Source of the DNA: a virus
IMG/VR virus record: IMGVR_UViG_3300010160_000212
Span: 1-24,706 of that record
Length of the DNA: 24,706 nt
Strand: one strand, 5' to 3'
Shown here: positions 14,670 to 21,469 of the stretch, in pieces
How the letters are laid out: every line of letters begins with the position of its first letter
How positions within the stretch are numbered: the stretch's first letter is position 1
Program-made: the position numbers and the translations under genes
Notes under the pieces: model-generated
Databases searched by the model: none
What the model saw: only the letters and a program-made list of their open reading frames with translations
Told to the model about the DNA's origin: nothing

Positions 14670-14682
14670 TTTGCTATATTGC
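14653..14682 (+). promoter_or_regulatory. Candidate promoter of the replication locus
   Basis: TTG at 14653-14655 and TATATTGC at 14675-14682 are separated by 19 bp, close to the Bacteroidota layout (TTG, 17-23 bp, TAnnTTTG; the -7 box is one base short of consensus). Transcription would begin near 14689, giving a leader of about 100 nt that holds the structure at 14702-14774. Confidence 0.4.
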
Positions 14683-14701
14683 AATACAATAAGTTAAGAG
14701 G

Positions 14702-14779
14702 GTCGGAGTTCTTAATTTGTTCTAAAGGTTTATAAAACCCGAAGCCTGTTTGCACTCCGACGCATTCAGGCTTTTTTTT
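14702..14779 (+). promoter_or_regulatory. Structured leader: terminator with interleaved upstream stem
   Basis: AAGCCTG (14742-14748) pairs with CAGGCTT (14767-14773), followed by a run of T (14772-14779): an intrinsic terminator with an 18-nt loop. GTCGGAGT (14702-14709) is perfectly complementary to ACTCCGAC (14754-14761), which lies inside that loop. The two helices interleave, so the RNA could form an H-type pseudoknot or switch between exclusive folds. A small hairpin GGTTT/AAACC (14727-14731, 14735-14739) sits between. Located just upstream of the replication initiator gene, it may attenuate its expression. Confidence 0.65.
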
Positions 14780-14788
14780 ATTTTCAAT

Positions 14789-15580
14789 ATGGAAAAAGAA
14801 TCATTTTATTTCCCACATTTCTGTAATGCTAGGCACGATCGAAAGATTCGCAGAATGAGAAAAGAATTAGGCACGGAAGGTTACGGAATTTATTTTATGT
14901 TACTGGAGACATTAAGAGAGCAACACGATTTAATGTATCCAATGGAGGACATTGATTTATTAGCCGAGGAGTTTGATGTATCAGAAGCAAAGGTTAGAGT
15001 TATAATTTGTAATTATGGACTTTTTGCAATTGATGAGGATGAAAAGTTTTTCAGTCCTAAAATGTTACTTTACTTGGAACCTTATTTTAAAATGAAGGAA
15101 CAAAGGAAGTTAGCCGGACAAAAGAGTGCTGCTAAACGAATGTTAAACGAAAGTTCAACGACTGTTCAACAATCGTTCAACGACCGTTCAACAAAGGAAA
15201 GTAAAGTAAAAGAAAGTAAAGTAAAAGAAAGTAAAGTAAATGAAATTAAAGAAAAAGAAAGTAAAGAGAGTTTTAGCGAAATGCTTTCGCCATATATTCA
15301 AGAATTAAATTCTGAATATGATAATTTCTTTTTATACTGGACTGAAAAAAATTCAGTTGGCAAAGAACGATGGCAATCTGAAAAGTTTTTTGATATTAGC
15401 AGAAGGATTAAAACTTGGATGCAAAATCAAAATAAATTTGGAAACAAAAAACCTTTAACAAATTCAGAACCGGCACCTGGTAAGATGACTAAGAATCTTA
15501 ATCAGATGCAAGAAATTTACGAAGAAACTTTAGAACAAATAGCAAATGGAACTTATCACAATCCCTTCATCCGGAAATAG
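14789..15580 (+). CDS. Replication initiator (DUF4373 / Lin1244-Lin1753 N-terminal type)
   Basis: The 263-residue protein begins MEKESFYFPHFCNARHDRKI, followed by RRMRKELGTEGYGIYFMLLE, the hallmark of the Lin1244/Lin1753-like (DUF4373) winged-helix domain found at the start of phage replication proteins (about 1-105). A linker follows (about 110-165) with SSTTVQQS and the low-complexity KESKVK repeats, then a second helical domain (about 165-225) and a tail ending NPFIRK. I place the start at 14789, not the in-frame 14750 inside the terminator. The gene body holds iterons and an AT-rich tract, so it may both encode the initiator and contain the origin. The next gene overlaps by 35 bp. Confidence 0.7.
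   Translation: MEKESFYFPHFCNARHDRKIRRMRKELGTEGYGIYFMLLETLREQHDLMYPMEDIDLLAEEFDVSEAKVRVIICNYGLFAIDEDEKFFSPKMLLYLEPYFKMKEQRKLAGQKSAAKRMLNESSTTVQQSFNDRSTKESKVKESKVKESKVNEIKEKESKESFSEMLSPYIQELNSEYDNFFLYWTEKNSVGKERWQSEKFFDISRRIKTWMQNQNKFGNKKPLTNSEPAPGKMTKNLNQMQEIYEETLEQIANGTYHNPFIRK
15131..15196 (+). repeat. Six 11-bp iterons (GTTCAAC core), candidate replication origin
   Basis: GTTCAAC occurs at 15153, 15164, 15175 and 15186, exactly 11 bp apart. GTTAAAC (15142) and GCTAAAC (15131) extend the same register to six units. The core is a symmetric GTTnAAC site, so each unit is a small palindrome and all face the same side of the helix. The period is not a multiple of three and the codons read the core in all three frames, so the protein does not repeat: the pattern is kept at DNA level. 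The position inside the initiator gene mirrors lambda O. Confidence 0.8.
15197..15271 (+). repeat. AT-rich 15-bp tandem repeat next to the iterons
   Basis: Units of the type GAAAGTAAAGTAAAA start at 15197, 15212 and 15227 with one or no change, followed by two degenerate units (15242, 15257). One strand is purine-rich and lacks C. The 15-bp period equals five codons (ESKVK). The tract begins where the iterons end, as an origin unwinding element would. A simple protein linker repeat is the alternative. Confidence 0.7.
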
Positions 15581-16361
15581 TATTGATAAATACTCTAAAC
15601 CGATTTTAGCCGATAGTAAATTAACTAAAAGCGAAATTATTATTTACGATGCCAGTACAAAACAAAAAATTATGTACTTGTCAGAGGCAGAAAAAGCACG
15701 GATAGCCAATACAATCATTTCGATGGCTAAAGTACGTTTAAGCCTAAAGGATAGAGCCAAGCACGAAGATGCAGTAGAAAGCCAAATGATTTTTAGCGAT
15801 CTAAACAAATTTGATCATTTAACGGAAGCCGAAGTATTATTGGCCCTTGAAAATGGACTTGATGGTAACTACCTTAAAGAACACGAATCGAATGTGTTTT
15901 GGAACCCATCAAATTTTGTTCTTTGGATAAAGCGTTATTTGCTCGAGAAAAACGATGTGATGCGGAAGGTAACAAATGCCAAGCCAGCAGATCACATTCG
16001 ACATACTCCAAAGGATGAAGAAATTAAGCAGCAAGGAATACTTTGTGCCAATGATTATGCGGATCTTTATGCACGGACTAAAGATGCAGATCGAACATTT
16101 AAATATCCAGCCGGTTTAAATTTCCTTTATGATCTTGGTGTTCAATACGGATGGCTTCATTTGGATGAGGAAATAATAGATCAAATCAAGATGGAAGTTG
16201 CACCAAAGTTTTTACATTTGGTTAAAAATCTAGCAGATGTTTTTGAGAATACGGAATTTATTTGGGCCTATAAAGCTGAATGTTACAAAAGGTTTATTAA
16301 AGACCTGGTAACGTTTGAAGTTCGAATTGATACAAACGGAAAAATTAAACCTATAGCATAA
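15546..16361 (+). CDS. Replication-associated hypothetical protein, 271 aa
   Basis: The gene overlaps the initiator by 35 bp and ends with a 1-bp overlap on the methyltransferase start. The product is soluble and helical, with MYLSEAEKARIANTIISMAK (about 43-62), an acidic middle (LTEAEVLLALENGLDG, about 91-106) and a C-terminal helical region with aromatic residues. No Walker motif or known domain is visible, so it is not an ATPase-type helicase loader. Its position matches lambda P, so a partner that recruits host helicase is possible, but this rests on position alone. A later start at 15672 would remove a Ser/Lys-rich N-terminus. Confidence 0.6.
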   Translation: MELITIPSSGNSIDKYSKPILADSKLTKSEIIIYDASTKQKIMYLSEAEKARIANTIISMAKVRLSLKDRAKHEDAVESQMIFSDLNKFDHLTEAEVLLALENGLDGNYLKEHESNVFWNPSNFVLWIKRYLLEKNDVMRKVTNAKPADHIRHTPKDEEIKQQGILCANDYADLYARTKDADRTFKYPAGLNFLYDLGVQYGWLHLDEEIIDQIKMEVAPKFLHLVKNLADVFENTEFIWAYKAECYKRFIKDLVTFEVRIDTNGKIKPIA

Positions 16362-17425
16362 TGAATGTTTTAAGTTTATTTGACGGAATGTCTTGTGGAC
16401 AACAAGCCTTGGAACGTGCAGGAATAAAAGTAGACAATTACTTTGCATCTGAAATTGATAAGTATGCAATTCAAGTAACGATGGCAAATTATCCTTCTAC
16501 TGTCCAGCTTGGTTCGGTTGTAGATGTTGATGGCTACTCATTGTCCAAGATTGATTTATTAATGGGCGGTTCACCTTGTCAATCATTCAGTTTTGCTGGA
16601 AAACGTAAAGGAATGTCAACAAAGGATGAACAAGAAATTTTAACCCTTGAACATTATTTACAATTAAAGCAAGAAGGATTTGAGTTTGAAGGTCAATCAT
16701 ATTTGTTTTGGGAATATATGAGATTACTCAATGAGGTTAAACCAAAATATTTTCTGCTTGAAAATGTAATGATGGGGGAAAAATGGGAAAAAATACTTTC
16801 AAAAGCAATTGGAGTAAAACCTATTATGATTAATTCAGCTTTAATTTCTGCACAAAATCGACAAAGATTGTATTGGACTAATATTGGATTAAAGCCACAA
16901 GGTTTATTTGGGGATTTGGAATCAATTATTGAACAACCTAAAGACAAAGTAATTTTGTTAAAGGATATTTTAGAAAAAAATGTTTCTGATAAATATTTTA
17001 TAAGTCAAAAAATGATAACTGGATTTATAAAACATACGGAAAAACACGAAGAAAAAGGAACTGGTTTTGGATGGAAACCTACTGAAGGAAATAAAAAAGC
17101 AAATTGTTTAAGAGCTAATGCAGCTTTAAATGCTACTGATAATTCAATAATTGTAGGAGATCAAAAAATTTTTGGTGGAGATTTTAGATATGATGAAGGA
17201 TATAGATGGCGCGAAGGAGGAAAATCAGGCACCTTATGTACCAATGCCGACAGCTTTGCAAAGATAAATTCACAGATTAGAAGACTTACTCCAATAGAAT
17301 GTGAAAGATTACAAACAGTTAAAGACAATTACACAGCTCACGTTTCCGATTCACAACGTTACAAAATGCTTGGAAATGGTTGGACAGTTGATGTCATAGT
17401 TCATATTTTAAGTTACATTTATTAA
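16361..17425 (+). CDS. DNA (cytosine-5) methyltransferase
   Basis: The 354-residue enzyme transfers a methyl group from S-adenosylmethionine to C5 of cytosine in DNA. Motifs are in order: I (LSLFDGMSCGQQAL, 4-17), IV with catalytic Cys73 (GGSPCQSFS), VI (ENV, 134-136), VIII (QNRQRLYW, 165-172), IX (RRLTPIECERLQ) and X (RYKMLGNGWTVDVI near the end). A variable target-recognition region lies between VIII and IX, about residues 185-310. No restriction partner is adjacent, so it looks like an orphan phage enzyme for protection against host restriction or as the first step of further modification. Its middle is clearly more AT-rich than its ends. Confidence 0.9.
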   Translation: MNVLSLFDGMSCGQQALERAGIKVDNYFASEIDKYAIQVTMANYPSTVQLGSVVDVDGYSLSKIDLLMGGSPCQSFSFAGKRKGMSTKDEQEILTLEHYLQLKQEGFEFEGQSYLFWEYMRLLNEVKPKYFLLENVMMGEKWEKILSKAIGVKPIMINSALISAQNRQRLYWTNIGLKPQGLFGDLESIIEQPKDKVILLKDILEKNVSDKYFISQKMITGFIKHTEKHEEKGTGFGWKPTEGNKKANCLRANAALNATDNSIIVGDQKIFGGDFRYDEGYRWREGGKSGTLCTNADSFAKINSQIRRLTPIECERLQTVKDNYTAHVSDSQRYKMLGNGWTVDVIVHILSYIY

Positions 17426-17477
17426 CAACAATTATCATACACTAAAAAATTTATTCAACTTTTAAAAAAAATCAAAA

Positions 17478-17861
17478 ATGAAAATTTATTTACATTACTC
17501 GAAAATTAATACGACTGGAGACATTCCTGTAATTGAATTTGATGAAATATCACATATTTGTGATTTTATTGAAGAACTCGAAATTCAAGATAAATCATCT
17601 GAATTACTTTTTGAGGGATTTAGAAAAATATTTTTACTAACTGATGGTTTAGAAATTTTTGTAACACAAGAATATTATATTTTATTAGATGTATTTCGCT
17701 ATGAATTATTTGCCTTATTTGAAGAAATTGATTTAAATCACGTTCATTTATTTGAATGTGGATCATATAATGAAGCCTATGATTTAGCATTAATGATCAA
17801 AGAAAATGAAAATTTAAGTGAAAGTTTACAAACTGGAGTTGTTGGTCAAAAAATTGGATAA
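17478..17861 (+). CDS. Acidic hypothetical protein, 127 aa
   Basis: A strongly acidic, AT-rich-coded protein of 127 residues, MKIYLHYSKINTTGDIPVIE..., with a mixed alpha/beta pattern and an acidic helix near the C-terminus. It has no signal, membrane helix or known motif. The 52-bp leader is A/T-rich. Its acidity and position between the methyltransferase and the membrane protein raise the possibility of a DNA-mimic or anti-restriction factor, but no defined motif supports it. Its stop overlaps the next ATG by one base. Confidence 0.6.
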   Translation: MKIYLHYSKINTTGDIPVIEFDEISHICDFIEELEIQDKSSELLFEGFRKIFLLTDGLEIFVTQEYYILLDVFRYELFALFEEIDLNHVHLFECGSYNEAYDLALMIKENENLSESLQTGVVGQKIG

Positions 17862-18214
17862 TGAAAAAAATAATTATTACAACGATTTGCTTTGCATTGC
17901 TTACGCAGATCACGCACGCATCTGATGTTTTCTTTAATATCTCTCGGCAGACAACACTCGACTATTTAATTAGTTGGGTGTTTGCCTTTTCTTTGGAATC
18001 ATCCATCTTGATTTTTACCTTGCTTGGAAAACGAAATACTGCTATCTTTTTTGGCCTTATTTCGTGGCTTATAAATCTTCTTTATTACTGGGTAGAAATC
18101 GGAATGACTCAGAAGTTTGTGGCGATGAATATTATTTCATTGATTATACCGGTGACCATCTTTTTTTATTCGGAACTAATTAAAACTGACAAACGTAAAA
18201 ACTTATTAAAGTGA
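17861..18214 (+). CDS. Small integral membrane protein with signal peptide, 117 aa
   Basis: The 117-residue protein begins with a signal-like segment (MKKIIITTICFALLTQITHA, likely cut after Ala20). About three membrane helices follow (35-53, 60-80, 88-107) and a basic end KTDKRKNLLK. The function is unknown; possibilities include a holin-like protein, a superinfection-exclusion factor or an inner-membrane anti-defence protein. Its stop overlaps the GTG start of the VRR-NUC gene (GTGA). Confidence 0.6.
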   Translation: MKKIIITTICFALLTQITHASDVFFNISRQTTLDYLISWVFAFSLESSILIFTLLGKRNTAIFFGLISWLINLLYYWVEIGMTQKFVAMNIISLIIPVTIFFYSELIKTDKRKNLLK

Positions 18215-18558
18215 AACAAGATGAACATCTCCTCCAGGTTTCAATTTGTAAATGGTTGGATTTAACACAAGAATTTCCATATTTTGCAATTCCAAACGGT
18301 GGCCTAAGACATAAATTAGTGGCCATTAAATTAAAAAGAGAAGGAGCAAAATCAGGAGTTGCTGATATGTTTTGGATGGTGTCGAATAATACCTGGAAAG
18401 GTTTATTTGTCGAGGTTAAAATCGAGAATGGTAAGCAATCACAAAGCCAAAAGGATTTTGAGTTCGTAGCGTTAAAGCACGGGTACTATTACGCAGTTGT
18501 AAGAAGTATTGATGATTGTATTTCTTTAATTAACCGGTTTAAAAAAAATGAAATATGA
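18211..18558 (+). CDS. VRR-NUC endonuclease
   Basis: The 115-residue protein is a stand-alone VRR-NUC domain, a PD-(D/E)XK-fold nuclease found in phages and FAN1-type repair enzymes. Key residues are in IPNGG (28-31), GAKSGVADMF (Asp52), LFVEVK (Glu68-Val-Lys70) and QSQSQ (Gln80), with a C-terminal GYYYAVVRS strand. It may resolve branched DNA during replication, recombination or packaging. The start is a GTG overlapping the upstream TGA; the nearby ATG at 18221 is in another frame. Its stop overlaps the next ATG (ATGA). Confidence 0.85.
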   Translation: MKQDEHLLQVSICKWLDLTQEFPYFAIPNGGLRHKLVAIKLKREGAKSGVADMFWMVSNNTWKGLFVEVKIENGKQSQSQKDFEFVALKHGYYYAVVRSIDDCISLINRFKKNEI

Positions 18559-19370
18559 AAACAATTAATTCTTTAAGTGGTGGCAAAACATCAAGTTATC
18601 TTGCTTATCATTATCCAGCAGATTATAATATTTTTGCATTGGTAAAAATAGATGACATTAATTGTAAACCTAAAGACAAAAAACTTATACAATTAGTATC
18701 TGATAAAATTGGGGAAGATTTTATAGCAAGTGCAGAATCAGATTTGACACTTAAAGTAATTTTAGATTTAGAACAATTAATAGGTAAAAATATAATATGG
18801 GTAAGTGGCTTGTCATTTGATAAATTAATTAAAAAGCAAACAATTTTACCAAATAGCCTTAGAAGATTTTGTACACAAGAAATGAAGATGCGACCTATTT
18901 GGGATTGGTGGTATAAAAATATTAATCAAAAAGTAAAAATGGGTATTGGATTTCGTTATGATGAATTAGAAAGAGCAGAAAGATTTACTGTATCATTTAA
19001 GGGAATAGTAGGTAAGCAAGGGGGAGGAGTACGAAACAAGTGGGAAGAAATAGAATGGAGAGAAGGTCATTTTCCTTTGATTGAAAATAAAATTACTCAT
19101 TATCAAATTAAGCAATGGGCATTAAAAACTGATTTAATTTTTCCAGATGATTCAAATTGTGTTGGATGCTTTCATAAGCCATTGCAACAATTAAGAAAAA
19201 ATTATGATGATTATCCAGAAAAGATGCAATGGTTTAATAATATCGAAAAAAATATGAAAGGTACTTGGAAACAAGATGTTACTTATGAACAAATTTATAA
19301 ACTTGGATTACAAATGGATTTCTTTTTTGGAACTGGAAGTGGTTGTCAAGCAGGATTTTGTACTGACTAA
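18555..19370 (+). CDS. PP-loop / PAPS-reductase-like enzyme
   Basis: The 271-residue protein starts MKTINSLSGGKTSSYLAY, the PP-loop (SGGxxS) that binds the pyrophosphate of ATP or PAPS, and belongs to a widespread phage family annotated as phosphoadenosine phosphosulfate reductase-like. It also has LRRFCTQEMKMRP (Cys106), IGFRYDELER (131-140), a CVGC pair (202, 205) and CQAGFC near the end (264, 269). The Cys residues could bind a metal or iron-sulfur cluster or carry sulfur. Family members include sulfate reductases and DndC of DNA phosphorothioation; the phage versions' substrate is not established. Its low GC content sets it apart from the nuclease before it. Confidence 0.75.
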   Translation: MKTINSLSGGKTSSYLAYHYPADYNIFALVKIDDINCKPKDKKLIQLVSDKIGEDFIASAESDLTLKVILDLEQLIGKNIIWVSGLSFDKLIKKQTILPNSLRRFCTQEMKMRPIWDWWYKNINQKVKMGIGFRYDELERAERFTVSFKGIVGKQGGGVRNKWEEIEWREGHFPLIENKITHYQIKQWALKTDLIFPDDSNCVGCFHKPLQQLRKNYDDYPEKMQWFNNIEKNMKGTWKQDVTYEQIYKLGLQMDFFFGTGSGCQAGFCTD

Positions 19371-19583
19371 ATGAAATCTAATTATCTTGATGCCATCGCC
19401 TGGATTGATCAGCAGTTAACAAAGCCGACAAGACAAATAAAAGTTGGATGTGAAACTATTCTTGATTTGAACTATTCTTTGGCCTTAAATCGAAAACACA
19501 TTTTAGAAAATTCGGGGCAATTATCTTATTCAGCATTCGGGCGAACTAAAAAAATAAAAGATTTCTTGCAATTATCAAAATAA
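19371..19583 (+). CDS. Small hypothetical protein, 70 aa
   Basis: A 70-residue basic, soluble protein whose ATG follows the PP-loop stop directly. The middle is helical (VGCETILDLNYSLALNRKHI), with one Cys and many Lys in the C-terminal part (FGRTKKIKDFLQLSK). No family recognised. Its GC content returns to core-gene level. The direct junction suggests co-translation with the PP-loop gene; whether it works with that enzyme is unknown. Confidence 0.5.
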   Translation: MKSNYLDAIAWIDQQLTKPTRQIKVGCETILDLNYSLALNRKHILENSGQLSYSAFGRTKKIKDFLQLSK

Positions 19584-19597
19584 AAAAGTAAACTTTG
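19566..19597 (+). promoter_or_regulatory. Candidate promoter of the sigma-like gene
   Basis: TTG at 19566-19568 and AAACTTTG at 19590-19597 (seven of eight positions of TAnnTTTG) are 21 bp apart, a fitting distance. The sigma-like gene starts 58 bp further on. A 16-codon frame starts at 19601, too short and too near the probable start site to call as a gene. Confidence 0.3.
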
Positions 19598-19654
19598 TAA
19601 ATGGCCCAATGGTATCTAAAAAGGGAAATAGAAAAGTTTAAAGGATCATAAAAC

Positions 19655-20122
19655 GTGGTAAGCATTAACCACCTTATTGACAAACATAAACATTGGATAA
19701 CCGTAGTAAAAAGATTCGGGGAAAATACCTACGCCGAGGATATAGTCCAGGAAGCCTACATAAAAATCATTCAATCTAACAAAAATGTAAATTTTGCCTA
19801 TTTCTATTTTACTTTGCGATCATTGACAATGAATCTGCATAACAAGAAAGTTATCAAGATAGAAATCACAAAAGACATTGAATATTTATTGAGCGATTCC
19901 ATTGAAGAAGATATAGTTTTAGAATTGGCTCAACCGTTTATTGACTACATTCAGACCTGGGAAGATTACGAAAGAATGCTATTTATGGTTTATGTTAATA
20001 AGGGAGTTTCAATGAGGAAAATGGCAAGGGAATCAGGAATAAGTTTTACAAGCATTTATAACACAATAAGAAACTGCAAATTAAAATTAATACAATGGCA
20101 AAAAGAAAACCAAAAGGATTAG
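19655..20122 (+). CDS. Sigma-70-family (ECF-like) sigma factor candidate
   Basis: The 155-residue protein has the compact layout of ECF sigma factors. A region-2-like segment WITVVKRFGENTYAEDIVQE with AYIKI (about 14-38) would bind core RNA polymerase and the -10 element. A C-terminal region-4-like helix-turn-helix follows (MVYVNKGVSMRKMARESGIS, about 108-127), then SFTSIYNTIRN. The start is a GTG at 19655; no better ATG is in frame. It may redirect host RNA polymerase to late phage promoters. It overlaps the next gene by 28 bp. Confidence 0.65.
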   Translation: MVSINHLIDKHKHWITVVKRFGENTYAEDIVQEAYIKIIQSNKNVNFAYFYFTLRSLTMNLHNKKVIKIEITKDIEYLLSDSIEEDIVLELAQPFIDYIQTWEDYERMLFMVYVNKGVSMRKMARESGISFTSIYNTIRNCKLKLIQWQKENQKD

Positions 20123-20481
20123 GCGATACTATCGAGCAATTCACGGAGGCAACCGGCATCAAGGCTGGTGTTGAAAAATTAGCGGAGGCAATCGGTTGGG
20201 ATTGTGGATGCGACAAAAGAAAAGAAGCATTGAATCAAATGTTTCCTTACCGAAAAATCAATTGTTTAAATGAAGAAGATTACGAATACCTTAATTATTG
20301 GTTTAGCGTTGATCGCCATCAGGTTTCAATCTTGGAGCAAACAAAACTCCGTGAAATTTATTACAATGTTTTTGAGGAACGATTAGAGCAAACGAGTTGT
20401 GATTCGTGTTGGAGGGATTACATTAGTCGCATTCGTAAAGTTTACATCGAGTATAAAAACAATCAAGATGCCAATATTTAA
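20095..20481 (+). CDS. Cys-containing hypothetical protein, possible zinc binder, 128 aa
   Basis: The 128-residue protein begins MAKRKPKGLGDTIEQFTEAT, an N-terminus I recall from Bacteroidota phage proteins. WDCGCDKRKEALNQMFPYRK (about 35-54) provides one Cys pair and SCDSCW (about 101-106) a second, a plausible four-Cys metal site. The rest is helical and acidic, with LNEEDYEYLNYWFS between the pairs. Its location between a sigma-like factor and a HAD hydrolase gives no firm clue. It overlaps both neighbours (28 and 14 bp). Confidence 0.6.
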   Translation: MAKRKPKGLGDTIEQFTEATGIKAGVEKLAEAIGWDCGCDKRKEALNQMFPYRKINCLNEEDYEYLNYWFSVDRHQVSILEQTKLREIYYNVFEERLEQTSCDSCWRDYISRIRKVYIEYKNNQDANI

Positions 20482-20899
20482 ATGTTCAAACGATAAATGG
20501 CGAATAGGTACCGGCGATTGTATTTATGAAACGAAAGAAAAAGCAACCGAAGTTTATCAAGCAATTATCTCCAGCGGTAAGTATGCAGCGGAAGCTAATA
20601 AAGTTTCTTTTGACTTTGATGATACGTTGTCAACCAAGAGAGGGCAAACGTTAGCCAAGCGATTAATAACGCAAGGAAAGGATGTTTACATCGTTACACG
20701 AAGGCAAGAATCAGCATCGGCAGAAGTTTACAAAGTTGCGGATGAATTAGGCATACCAAAATCAAAAGTTTATTTCACAAATGGTAAGATGAAATGGGAA
20801 ACAATTAAGCGTTTGGGTATTGATATTCATTATGATAATAATCAAGATGAAATTGATTTGATTGATAAGAACACAGATGCAGTTGGTATAAAATTTTAA
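20468..20899 (+). CDS. HAD-superfamily hydrolase with N-terminal accessory segment
   Basis: I use the ATG at 20468 and not the in-frame 20399 inside the upstream gene, giving 143 residues. The first 42 (KWRIGTGDCIYETKEKATEV and following) form a small domain resembling short 'G.G..IY.sKekA' modules of other phage proteins. The rest has HAD motifs: I (SFDFDDTLS; nucleophile Asp49, Asp51), II (VTRR, Thr77), III (Lys near 107-109) and IV (DNNQDEID, Asp123/Asp127). Small phage HADs can be nucleotide phosphatases or polynucleotide 3'-phosphatases. The substrate is unknown. The ParB-like gene follows by 3 bp. Confidence 0.7.
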   Translation: MPIFKCSNDKWRIGTGDCIYETKEKATEVYQAIISSGKYAAEANKVSFDFDDTLSTKRGQTLAKRLITQGKDVYIVTRRQESASAEVYKVADELGIPKSKVYFTNGKMKWETIKRLGIDIHYDNNQDEIDLIDKNTDAVGIKF

Positions 20900-20902
20900 A
20901 TT

Positions 20903-21469
20903 ATGGAGTTAAAAAAAATTTCAGATATTAAATTGAATCCTAATAATCCTAGATTAATTAAGGACGATAAGTTTAAAAAGTTAGTTCAGTCAATTAAGGA
21001 TTTCCCTGAGATGCTGAACATTAGGCCCATAGTTGTTAATAAGGATATGATTATCTTGGGGGGCAATATGAGGTACAGAGCTTGCAAAGAAGCAGGCATA
21101 AAAGAAATACCGGTTATCATTACTGATTTATCAGAGGAGAAACAAAGAGAATTTTTAATTAAGGACAATACAAGCGGAGGCGAATGGGATTGGAATATGT
21201 TAGCCAATGAATGGGAAGAAGATCAATTAAATGAATGGGGTATTGATATTCCTAATTGGTCTTTAGGATTAAGTGAAAATGATATGTCTGAATTTGATTT
21301 AGATATGAATGAAGAATTTGATACAATGGGAATAAAATCAGATATGAAAAATGTAACATTTGTTTTTAATTCTGAAAATGATGCTAAAAGTTATTGTGAA
21401 AATAATGGATTTAAAATAGTAATTAAAGGTGAATTATGGAAAGTAGAAATAGATTCCCAGTTTATATAA
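20903..21469 (+). CDS. ParB-like N-terminal domain protein
   Basis: The 188-residue protein has a ParB/Sulfiredoxin-type domain: ISDIKLNPNNPR (6-17), then LILGG-type turn and the signature IILGGNMRYRACKEAGIKEI (about 50-69) and IPVIITDLSEE. In ParB relatives the R-Y-R region binds nucleotide (CTP) or DNA; stand-alone phage versions often sit beside DNA methylases. The acidic middle (EWEEDQLNEWGID) and the C-terminal FNSENDAKSYCENNGFKIVI domain are also typical. GC content falls sharply from about 21240 on. It overlaps the glycosyltransferase gene by 34 bp, so the two are probably co-translated. Confidence 0.75.
   Translation: MELKKISDIKLNPNNPRLIKDDKFKKLVQSIKDFPEMLNIRPIVVNKDMIILGGNMRYRACKEAGIKEIPVIITDLSEEKQREFLIKDNTSGGEWDWNMLANEWEEDQLNEWGIDIPNWSLGLSENDMSEFDLDMNEEFDTMGIKSDMKNVTFVFNSENDAKSYCENNGFKIVIKGELWKVEIDSQFI

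Noticed and set aside
14750-14788. Upstream start of the replication gene
   Set aside because: It lies within the terminator hairpin and T-run; the conserved domain begins right after the ATG at 14789.
15197-15271. CRISPR-like or satellite repeat
   Set aside because: The 15-bp period is contiguous without spacers and equals five codons; it is better described as a coding AT-rich repeat beside the iterons.
17974-18183. Second frame inside the membrane protein gene
   Set aside because: Shadow of 17861-18214, rich in Cys/Tyr/Trp, without its own coupling.
19601-19651. 16-codon frame upstream of the sigma-like gene
   Set aside because: Too short and too close to the probable transcription start; nothing but an ATG supports it.
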